Positions 1 through 6,918 of a stretch of DNA of 64,000 nt are shown piece by piece. Under the pieces are notes generated by a model. That model was not told where the DNA came from. It did no database searches and worked only from the letters and a program-made list of their open reading frames with translations. How positions within the stretch are numbered: position 1 is the stretch's first letter; each line of letters begins with the position of its first letter. A program made the translations under genes and the position numbers. Source of the DNA: Streptomyces sp. RKND-216 (GTDB lineage Bacteria > Actinomycetota > Actinomycetes > Streptomycetales > Streptomycetaceae). Location of the stretch: positions 1,490,001 through 1,554,000 of the forward strand of contig NZ_SSBQ01000002.1 in NCBI RefSeq assembly GCF_004795255.1. The letters are read 5' to 3'.

Positions 1-387
1 AACGTCGGCGACCGTCCCGGCGACCCCGGTGACCCGGGCGGCGAGGGTGAGTTCGAGAACACCGACGACGTGGCGATCCCGGACGGCGGCGCCGCCGTCA
101 CCTCGCCGATCGACGTCACCGAGGTCGGCGGCAACGCCCCGAGCGACCTGAAGGTGGCCGTCGACATCAAGCACACCTACCGCGGCGACCTGGTGATCGA
201 CCTGGTGGCCCCCGACGGCACCGCCTACCGGCTGAAGGACTCCGGCTGGGACTCCGGTGACAACATCAACCAGACGTACACCGTCAACGCCTCCTCCGAG
301 GCCGCCGACGGCACCTGGAAGCTCCGCGTCCAGGACGTCTGGAGCTTCGACACCGGCTACATCGACAGCTGGAAGCTGACCTTCTAG
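1..387 (+). CDS. Secreted protease, C-terminal P (Homo B) domain, 5'-truncated by window edge
   Basis: The reading frame is open from base 1 and ends at a TAG at 385-387, so only the last 128 residues are visible. A Gly/Asp/Pro linker is followed by a proprotein-convertase P domain: the DLKVAVDIKHTYRGDLVIDL stretch, then LVAPDGT, a W-rich core and the closing DSWKLTF. This beta-sandwich is found at the C-terminus of secreted subtilisin-like, trypsin-like and M4 metalloproteases of Streptomyces, where it stabilises or targets the enzyme. The catalytic domain lies outside the window, so the protease class is unknown; an M4 neutral metalloprotease is a reasonable guess only. The stop overlaps the stop of the convergent neighbour. 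Confidence 0.8.
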   Translation, partial: NVGDRPGDPGDPGGEGEFENTDDVAIPDGGAAVTSPIDVTEVGGNAPSDLKVAVDIKHTYRGDLVIDLVAPDGTAYRLKDSGWDSGDNINQTYTVNASSEAADGTWKLRVQDVWSFDTGYIDSWKLTF

Positions 388-1721
388 GTCTTCGTCCCGC
401 TGTGGGAACCTGCCGCCGTCCTGGCCGGCGCCGCACGCAGAGCTGCTGCGGTGGCCGCCAGGACGGCGGCGAACAGCAGCAGGTAGAGGTTGCCGTAGAG
501 CACCTCCAGCCCGTACCGGGGCGGGAGTGCCACCAGCCCCAGCGGCGGAGCGTCCATCCGGTGCCCGGTCAGGAAGTGCAGCGGCCAGGCGAACACCAGG
601 AGGAACGTGCAGCCAAGGGCGAGCGCGACGCGGCCGCGGGCACCGGGCCGCAGCCGCACCACCGCGTAGACGGCCAGGGGGGCGAACCACACCCAGTGGT
701 GACTCCACGACACCGGCGACACCGCCGCCGTGGTCAGCCCGCACAGCAGGACGCCGAGCAGCGGCAGACCGCGCCGGTGCACCATGGCCGCAAGACCCAG
801 ACCCAGCATCACCGTCGGCACCGCGACCGCCAGCCACAGCACGAGGGGCGGGTCCGCGATGCCCGTGGCCCGGGCTAGCAGACCGTTCATCGACTGGTTC
901 ATCGGGCTCGCGACCTCGCCGAGCCGCTCCGACCGCAGGAACGTGCCGCCCCAGTAGTCCAGGCTGTCGCCCGGCGCGGCGACCAGGCCGATCAGCGCGG
1001 TGGCCGCGGCGGTCCCGGTTGCGGTGGCCGCCTCCCGGTACCGGCGGGTGAGCAGCAGGTGGACGATGAACAGCGCGGGCGTCAGCTTGATCCCGGTCGC
1101 GACCCCGACCCCCACGCCGCGCAGCCTGCGCCGCCACCGCCCGTCGCGCTCCCCCGGACCGGCCCGGCCGCCCGCCAGGTCGGCGAGCACGAGCAGCATG
1201 AGCAGCAGGTTGACCTGGCCGAGGTAGAGCGTCCAGGACACCGGTTCCAGCCACAGCAGCAGCGCGGTGAACGCCACGACGAGCCCCGCGCCACCTGCGG
1301 TGCGGCGCCCGCCCGTTGCGAGTGGTCCGCCCGCGTGGCGCAGCGTCAGGTGCACCGAGGCGGCGAGCAGGACGACCCCGGCGGGGAGCACCAGTGCCTG
1401 TGCCACCGCGACCGGTGCGACGGCCAGTGGCAGGAAGACCAGCGCGGCGAAGGGCGGGTAGGTGAAGGACCAGGTCCCGTCCGGTCCCAGACCTCCCTGG
1501 TACAGCGGCACGCCGTCCAGCAGCGCCTGGGCTCCGGCCCGGTAGACCGACAGGTCGAAGAAGCCGCTCATGACCACGTACCCGGTCTCCCGCCAGTGCA
1601 GCCAGGCGAGTACGGCGAACAGCGCCGCCGACAGCCCGGCCACCAGGGCCGGCCGGCGGGAGAGCACCGTGTCGAGTGCCGGGCCTCCGCCCGCTCCGGC
1701 GGTGTCGGGGTGTCGGCTCAT
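384..1721 (-). CDS. GT87-family (DUF2029) polyprenol-phosphate sugar transferase
   Basis: Polytopic membrane protein of 445 aa with about ten hydrophobic segments. The first extracytoplasmic loop has the GT-C signature GFFDLSVYRAGAQALLDG with Asp56, the position of the catalytic Asp in GT87 mannosyltransferases such as PimE. It is followed by the family motif TYPPFAALVFLPLA. The family transfers mannose or related sugars from polyprenyl-phosphate donors outside the membrane; the acceptor here is unknown. The start ATG overlaps the upstream stop (ATGA) and has a strong GGGAGG site, so it is translationally coupled to the GT39 gene. It is the last gene of the unit that starts with the isocyanide synthase. 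Confidence 0.82.
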   Translation of the reverse strand: MSRHPDTAGAGGGPALDTVLSRRPALVAGLSAALFAVLAWLHWRETGYVVMSGFFDLSVYRAGAQALLDGVPLYQGGLGPDGTWSFTYPPFAALVFLPLAVAPVAVAQALVLPAGVVLLAASVHLTLRHAGGPLATGGRRTAGGAGLVVAFTALLLWLEPVSWTLYLGQVNLLLMLLVLADLAGGRAGPGERDGRWRRRLRGVGVGVATGIKLTPALFIVHLLLTRRYREAATATGTAAATALIGLVAAPGDSLDYWGGTFLRSERLGEVASPMNQSMNGLLARATGIADPPLVLWLAVAVPTVMLGLGLAAMVHRRGLPLLGVLLCGLTTAAVSPVSWSHHWVWFAPLAVYAVVRLRPGARGRVALALGCTFLLVFAWPLHFLTGHRMDAPPLGLVALPPRYGLEVLYGNLYLLLFAAVLAATAAALRAAPARTAAGSHSGTKT

Positions 1722-3694
1722 CCGGTTCCTCCCTGGGGTCGCGGTGCGCAGTCGAACAACGTCTCGGGGTGGCCCGGCGGGCCGGACGGTCTGCCGGGGG
1801 TGCGGTACAGCCGTGGCGGTACGGGCGTGCAGTGGTCGGCGACCCAGCGCGCGCGTTCCGCGGCGGCGGGCCCGCCCATCGCGCCGTGGAAGCCGCCGGT
1901 CATCACGTAGCGCAGCTCGCCGGAAGAGGTGAGCGCGTCGAGGCGCGCGAGGTCCGGGACCGGAGCCGCGCCGGTGAACCCGCCCATCGGCAGCACGCTC
2001 AGGCCGGCGCGCAGGTACGGGGACGCGGTGTTCGCAGTCGGTACGGCCAGGTGGTAGGTCTCGCCTTCGTACCGCGCGGTGACGAAGGCGCGTACGCCGG
2101 GCGCGGGTTCGAGCATGTTCATGTCCCCGGCCTCCGGGGGCAGGCGTACACCGGGCGGGAAGCCGTGCAGCGAGGCCATGGCTCCGGGCGGGAGGCCGTC
2201 ACCGGGCACCGTGTCGGGGTTCACGGTGGTCAGCCCCTCCAGGGGCAGGGACGACGCGGACACCGCCCACGCCCCGGGGCCGAGCAGCAGGGCGGCCGCG
2301 GCCAGCCCGCTCGCCACCCGCGCGGACGTCCGGGCGGGTGCGGCGGTGCGCCCGGCCTGCGGGGAACACGCGGCGGCCACCAGCAGGCAGGCGCACCCGC
2401 AGGCCAGGACGGCGGCCACCGCATGCCACCACCGGCCGTCGGCGCGCAGGGCGAGCACCGCCGCCCACACGGCGCTCCCCGCGAGTGCGGCCGCCCACCC
2501 CCGGGCGGTGAACGCGCCGTCGCGGCAGGCGCGGGCCGCACCGACCGCGCCGCCCGCGCAGAGCGCCGCGAGCGCCGGGGCCAGCGCGGCGGTGTAGTAG
2601 GTGTGCACCGCCGCGGCCGTGCTGAACACCACACCATGCATGAGCAGCCAACCGCCCCACAACAGCCACCCGGCCCGTACCGGATCGGTGCGCGCGGCAC
2701 CCCGGGAGGCCAGCAGTCCGGCGGCGAGGGAGACCAGGGCGAAGGGCAGCAGCCAGCCGATCTCCGGCCCGAGCGCGGAGCCGACGAGGCGTCCCGGACC
2801 GGGCGGGCCGCCGAAGTCGGCGAGGAAGCCGGTCACCTGTGCGGCGACGGGATCGGAGTGGCCGAGCCGGCTCAGCCCGTTGTAGTGCAGCAGCATCTCC
2901 CCCACCGCGTCGTGGGTGGAGCCGTCCACGTACGGACGCCGTCCCGCGGGCGTGAGCGCGACGAGCAGCGGCCACACGGCACTCGCCGCGATCGTCACCC
3001 CCGCTGCCGCCGCCACCTGCCGCACGCGCGAGGCGAGCGCGCCCGGTGCGGCGCAGAGGTGGGAGAGCAGCAGAGCGGGCAGCACCAGGTAGGCCTGGCC
3101 CATCTTGACGTGGAACGCAGCCCCGACCCATGCGGCGGCGACCAGCAGCTGGCGCGGGCGCCCGTCCGCCGTCGCCAGGTGGCCGGCCCGCGCGGCGCAC
3201 ACCAGGAACAGCACGAGCAGGGTGTCGGGGATGTTCACCCGGGCCAGGACGACGGTGACCGGGGTCAGCGCGAACGCGAACGCGGCCACCACTCCGGCGG
3301 TGTCCCCCTTCCAGCGGCGCACGGCCGAGGCCAGCACGGGCACCGTCGCGGCGGCGGCCAGCGCCTGCGGCAGCAGCAGCGCCCCGTCGTGGAAGCCGAA
3401 CAGCCGGACGGACAGGGCCTGGAGCCACAGCGCTCCGGGCGCCTTGTCGACGGTCAGGGTGCCCGCCGGGTCCAGGGCCCCGAACCAGAAGGCGTGCCAG
3501 TCGGTGCTCATCGAGCGGACGGCCGCCGTGTAGTAGTAGTGCGGTTCGACCGCGGCGTGGGCCAGGAAGGCCAGCAGGAAGGTGAGCAGGGTGGCACCGC
3601 CGACCGCGGCCCCCGCCCCGCTCACCCACGGGCCCGGCCGCCCCGCGCGGCCGCCCTCCTGCGCCCGTCCGGTGCGTTCCGAAGTGTGCAGCAT
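1718..3694 (-). CDS. GT39/ArnT-like membrane glycosyltransferase
   Basis: 658-aa integral membrane protein of the PMT/ArnT (GT39) superfamily. The N-terminal region carries the family pattern YYYTAAVRSMSTDWHAFWFG followed by DPAGTLTVDKAPGALWLQAL, with acidic residues in the first external loop. About a dozen membrane segments follow, then a soluble C-terminal domain of roughly 150 aa (from about residue 500). Such enzymes use lipid-linked sugars to modify proteins, lipids or cell-wall polymers on the outer face of the membrane. The start lies 16 bp after the oxygenase stop and the 3' end overlaps the GT87 gene by 4 bp, so all are likely cotranscribed. The acceptor cannot be deduced; modification of an isonitrile product is only a contextual idea. 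Confidence 0.8.
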   Translation of the reverse strand: MLHTSERTGRAQEGGRAGRPGPWVSGAGAAVGGATLLTFLLAFLAHAAVEPHYYYTAAVRSMSTDWHAFWFGALDPAGTLTVDKAPGALWLQALSVRLFGFHDGALLLPQALAAAATVPVLASAVRRWKGDTAGVVAAFAFALTPVTVVLARVNIPDTLLVLFLVCAARAGHLATADGRPRQLLVAAAWVGAAFHVKMGQAYLVLPALLLSHLCAAPGALASRVRQVAAAAGVTIAASAVWPLLVALTPAGRRPYVDGSTHDAVGEMLLHYNGLSRLGHSDPVAAQVTGFLADFGGPPGPGRLVGSALGPEIGWLLPFALVSLAAGLLASRGAARTDPVRAGWLLWGGWLLMHGVVFSTAAAVHTYYTAALAPALAALCAGGAVGAARACRDGAFTARGWAAALAGSAVWAAVLALRADGRWWHAVAAVLACGCACLLVAAACSPQAGRTAAPARTSARVASGLAAAALLLGPGAWAVSASSLPLEGLTTVNPDTVPGDGLPPGAMASLHGFPPGVRLPPEAGDMNMLEPAPGVRAFVTARYEGETYHLAVPTANTASPYLRAGLSVLPMGGFTGAAPVPDLARLDALTSSGELRYVMTGGFHGAMGGPAAAERARWVADHCTPVPPRLYRTPGRPSGPPGHPETLFDCAPRPQGGTG

Positions 3695-3710
3695 GTTTTC
3701 GTCCCCGGCC

Positions 3711-4565
3711 TCAGGCCACAGCCGGGTTGGCGAACGCCGGGTCGCCCAGCAGGTGGACGCGGCGCAGGTGGCGGGGGGCCCGGCTGGTGAAGCGCTCCCT
3801 GCCGTGCAGCAGCGCGTAGTTGTCCGCGATCAGCACGTCGCCGCTGTGCCAGGTGTGCGCGAGGAAGAAGCGCGGGTCGTGCAGGGCGTCGCGCAGTCCT
3901 GCCAGGAGCGCGGGGACGTCCTTGTCGCCGACGCCGTCGAAGGCGTGGGCAGGACGGTTGAGGAAGTCCGGTTCGTCCTGCGGCGGCGGCTCGTTGAAGC
4001 GCAGGGTGGGCACGCCGCTGCGCGGGTGCGGCACGATCAGTGGGGACGAGGCCCGGCCGCCGTAGTGGACGACGCTGCGGATGCGGTAGGTGACGGTGAC
4101 CCTCCGCCACAGCTCCAGCACCTCGGGCGGGCAGTGTTCCAGCAGGGACACGGTGTCGCAGAAGACGGTGCGGCCCCCGTCGCCCCCGCCCGGTGCGCGG
4201 ACGCAGTGGAAGACCTGGAACTCGGGGATGAGCGGCTTGTACATGCCGTCCCAGTGCAGCGGAACGCTGCTGCTGTCGAAGATGTGGTCGGTGGGCTCCT
4301 CCGCCTCCCGCAGCTCCAGCACGTCGCCGAACGGCCAGGCCATCACCTCCCCCCAGGTACGGCACCACCGGGCGAGCTCCTCCGGCTCGTCCGGGGCGCA
4401 AAAGCCGCGCAGCAGCACCAGCCGGTGCGCGCGCACCGCCTCGCGGAGGGTGGGCACGGGCAGGCCAGTGAGGCGGTCGTCGCCGGAGGGTGCGTCGATG
4501 CGTAGGCCGAACGGCTCGGCGGGCGCAGCGGCGGGCAGTCCGTCCAGGGCGGGGGTTGCGGGCAT
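3711..4565 (-). CDS. TauD/PvcB-type Fe(II)/2-oxoglutarate-dependent oxygenase
   Basis: 284 aa with the TauD/TfdA double-stranded beta-helix fold. The facial triad is visible as H104-x-D106 in VPLHWDGMYKP and the distal His254 in NYALLHGRERF; the following Arg-rich segment should bind 2-oxoglutarate. This family includes PvcB/IsnB, which dehydrogenates isonitrile amino acids to vinyl isonitriles or drives related oxidations. The gene lies 78 bp downstream of the PvcA-like synthase, the usual partner order. The start has a good AGGAG site at about 6 nt. From sequence alone it could be another TauD-like hydroxylase; the neighbour makes the isonitrile role likely. Confidence 0.88.
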   Translation of the reverse strand: MPATPALDGLPAAAPAEPFGLRIDAPSGDDRLTGLPVPTLREAVRAHRLVLLRGFCAPDEPEELARWCRTWGEVMAWPFGDVLELREAEEPTDHIFDSSSVPLHWDGMYKPLIPEFQVFHCVRAPGGGDGGRTVFCDTVSLLEHCPPEVLELWRRVTVTYRIRSVVHYGGRASSPLIVPHPRSGVPTLRFNEPPPQDEPDFLNRPAHAFDGVGDKDVPALLAGLRDALHDPRFFLAHTWHSGDVLIADNYALLHGRERFTSRAPRHLRRVHLLGDPAFANPAVA

Positions 4566-4643
4566 GGCGAACTCCTGTGGGGCGGGGGTGAGTCGGGTCG
4601 GGCTCCGGAACCGGCGCTTCCGGACGGAGTCTCGCGGGAGACG

Positions 4644-5660
4644 TCAGGCCGCGCCGGGTGCGCGGGTCAGCGGCGACGGGCCGTGCAGCGCCTCCGGGCC
4701 GCCCGTGACGGACGGGGGCGTGTCCGGCAGGGCGCGGACGAAGTGGCTGGGCCGTCCTTCGCGGTGCACCAGGCGGGCTCCGTCCCGTTCGGTGTCGGCG
4801 CGGCGGCGCAGCACGTACCCGTCGCCGGACTCCACCGCGACGGCGTGCCAGGGCGTGAGCCAGCCGTCGTCCTCCGGCGTGAGGCGGATGCCGAACTTCG
4901 CGGAACCGCAGCGCTGCGGGTGGATGGAGAGCCGCACGGCGCGGGGGAAGTGCTCGGCGACCAGGCCGCCCCACGCGCGGCTGCGGGCGATGACGCCGTA
5001 CGCCCGGCGCCGGGCCTCGCGCTGCAGGGCGCTGCGCGTCCGGGACACGCCCGGGGTGAAGGAGTCCTCCAGGAGGAACCGGGTGAGGGCGCGGTAGAGG
5101 TCCAGCGCCTCACCGCCTGCGCGGACCTCCTCCCGGATGCGCTCGGGCCGTTCGCCGTGGGTCTCGTCCAGAGCGCGCCGCATCGCGTCGTAGGAGCAGC
5201 TGTCCATGCCCGGCACGTCGTCGATGCTGAAGAGGGAGAGCGGCGCGGGGCGGCGCCGGGCCAGCATGCGCCGGATCTCGTCCTGGTAGGCCGTCACCAC
5301 CTCGTCGTGCACGCCTATCAGGTCGCTGAAGACCCGTCCGTCCGAACAGATCACCAGCCGCATACCCGGCGGGTACACCTCCCGCACCTGACGGCACAGT
5401 CCGGCGAGGAAGTCGAACGCGACTTCCTCGGCGCGGTCCGGGAGGGTCCCCAGCACCTTGGCCGGGTTGGGGGACTTGCAGGGGAAGCCCGGCAGCACGC
5501 ACTCGACCGGCACGCCCGCGCGGACGCTCGCCCGGACCGCGGGCAGATGGGCGGGTACGCACCGGGGGCAGGTCTCGGCGTCGCAGCCGGGTTCCGGGGC
5601 GCCCCGGCGGTGGCGGAAGACGATGCGCAGAATCCTTGCGGAGATCTCTTCGGGGTTCAC
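4644..5660 (-). CDS. PvcA/DIT1-family isocyanide (isonitrile) synthase
   Basis: 338 aa from the preferred GTG at 5660. Family hallmarks are VLPGFPCKSPNPAKVLGTLP, then LVICSDGRVFSDLIGVHDE and, near the C-terminus, RLSIHPQ with WLTPWHAVAVE. PvcA/IsnA enzymes convert the amino group of Tyr, Trp or related amino acids into an isonitrile using a C1 unit from ribulose-5-phosphate; the substrate cannot be read here. The open frame continues to an ATG at 5825, but that N-terminus is Arg/Pro-rich and unlike the family. The GTG has a GGGAG site 8 nt upstream and leaves a 219-bp divergent control region facing the LysR gene. First gene of a likely four-gene operon. Confidence 0.9.
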   Translation of the reverse strand: MNPEEISARILRIVFRHRRGAPEPGCDAETCPRCVPAHLPAVRASVRAGVPVECVLPGFPCKSPNPAKVLGTLPDRAEEVAFDFLAGLCRQVREVYPPGMRLVICSDGRVFSDLIGVHDEVVTAYQDEIRRMLARRRPAPLSLFSIDDVPGMDSCSYDAMRRALDETHGERPERIREEVRAGGEALDLYRALTRFLLEDSFTPGVSRTRSALQREARRRAYGVIARSRAWGGLVAEHFPRAVRLSIHPQRCGSAKFGIRLTPEDDGWLTPWHAVAVESGDGYVLRRRADTERDGARLVHREGRPSHFVRALPDTPPSVTGGPEALHGPSPLTRAPGAA

Positions 5661-5699
5661 CGGAACGGGCTCCCTCGGGGCTGGTGGCTCGTGGGGGGA

Positions 5700-5737
5700 G
5701 GGCCCGCCGAGCGGGGGCTGCGTCACCCGGCGGGCCC
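5700..5737 (-). promoter_or_regulatory. Stem-loop in the isocyanide synthase leader
   Basis: A 10-bp perfect GC stem (5700-5709 with 5728-5737) and an 18-nt loop lie 40 bp upstream of the preferred GTG start. It fits a leader or operator better than coding sequence. No function can be assigned from the sequence. Confidence 0.4.
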
Positions 5738-5866
5738 CTGAGCGTGCGCCGCGCGCCGGACCGCCGACGCAGCCGTCAGGGGGGCGGCGGTCGCGCGGTC
5801 GCCGACCGGGCCGACGCGTCCTCACTGTCGCGCCGGAGGCGGTCTTGCCGCTAATCCGAGAGGTTC

Positions 5867-5881
5867 ATAGTGTCGCCCTAT
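5867..5881. promoter_or_regulatory. LysR-type T-N11-A box overlapping the lysR start
   Basis: ATAG-N7-CTAT dyad with T5868 and A5880 exactly 11 nt apart, the LysR-type recognition pattern, in a region that is AT-rich for this genome. It overlaps the ATG of the LysR gene, a position suited to autorepression and to control of the divergent isonitrile operon. This is motif reading only. Confidence 0.5.
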
Positions 5882-6902
5882 GGTCCTCGAGATGCGTCAT
5901 CTCCAGGCGATACAGGCGATCGCCGAGGCGGGCAGTCTCACCAGGGCCGCCGCCTCGTTGGGTGTCTCCCAGCCCTCCCTGACCGGCCAGTTGCAGCGGC
6001 TGGAGAAGAGGCTCGGCGGGCGGCTCTTCCTGCGGGACCGGCAGGGCGCGGTGCCCACCCCGCTGGGCGAGCTCGTGCTGTCGAAGGCCCGTCAGGTGCT
6101 TCCTGCGATGGAGGAGTTGGAGCACGAGACGGCGCGGTACACCGCCGAGGGCGTGGAGCGGATGCTCCGGTACGGCTCGGTGCCGGGGCCGCTGATGGCC
6201 GGCCCGCTGCAGCATCTGAGCGCCTGTCACGGGGACCGGGTCACCTTACGCACCGAGTCCTCCGCCCGCCTGCTGGCGGACCTGGTCGCGCAGGGCCACC
6301 TGGAGTTCGCGAGCATCCTGGACCATCCCGAGCATCCGCTGCGGCTGGGCGCGGAGCTGCGTCGGCACGTCGTCGCGGTGGAGCCGGCCTTCGCGCTGGT
6401 GCCCGCGCGAGGTCCGCTGGCGGAGCCGGCCGAGGTGGAGCCGTCGGCGCTGGCCGGTGCCTCATGGGTGATGCCGCCGCTGCCGGACAACGGACTGCGC
6501 GCCTGCCTGGCGGCGATGTCGGCGCGGGCCGGCTTCACCCCGCGCGTCGTGCACGAAACCGACGCCAGCGGCGCGCGCGACCTCATCGGCGAAGGCGGGT
6601 GCGTGGGCATCGGCCAGGCGACGTTCCGGGCGACGACGGGCATCGCCGTACGGCCGCTCGCGGGGTGCCCGGTGACCGTCCGCCACACCCTGATCTGGCT
6701 CGCCGGCCGTCAGCCGGCCGACCTGGTGCGGCAGATGGTGTCCTTCGTGGACGACGCCTACGTCGCCGCGGTGGCCCGCAGCCCGGCGTATCTGGACTGG
6801 CTCGACGACCATCCCGGGTTCGGCGGCGCGGAGGGACTGCGGACCGCCCTGTCCCTCCGGGGACCGGCCGAGGAGTCGGCGACGGGCCGCTTCCGGCACT
6901 GA
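5880..6902 (+). CDS. LysR-family transcriptional regulator containing a TTA codon
   Basis: 340 aa. The N-terminal winged HTH (about residues 5-64: MRHLQAIQAIAEAGSLTRAA followed by LGVSQPSLTGQLQRLEKRLG) is classic LysR. The rest is the two-lobed periplasmic-binding-like effector domain, here with a somewhat divergent C-terminal lobe. It is transcribed divergently from the isonitrile operon, the usual place for a local activator; PvcA clusters elsewhere are also LysR-controlled. Codon 123 (6246-6248) is TTA, the only in-frame TTA I noticed in the window, which would make translation depend on the bldA tRNA. The start could also be the ATG at 5892; neither has a strong ribosome site. Confidence 0.9.
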   Translation: MVLEMRHLQAIQAIAEAGSLTRAAASLGVSQPSLTGQLQRLEKRLGGRLFLRDRQGAVPTPLGELVLSKARQVLPAMEELEHETARYTAEGVERMLRYGSVPGPLMAGPLQHLSACHGDRVTLRTESSARLLADLVAQGHLEFASILDHPEHPLRLGAELRRHVVAVEPAFALVPARGPLAEPAEVEPSALAGASWVMPPLPDNGLRACLAAMSARAGFTPRVVHETDASGARDLIGEGGCVGIGQATFRATTGIAVRPLAGCPVTVRHTLIWLAGRQPADLVRQMVSFVDDAYVAAVARSPAYLDWLDDHPGFGGAEGLRTALSLRGPAEESATGRFRH

Positions 6903-6918
6903 CCGCGTCGCCGCAGGG

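Noticed and set aside
5661..5825. N-terminal extension of the isocyanide synthase to the ATG at 5825
   Set aside because: The extra 55 residues are Arg/Pro/Gly-rich, unlike the family, and contain a stem-loop; the GTG at 5660 has a better ribosome site.
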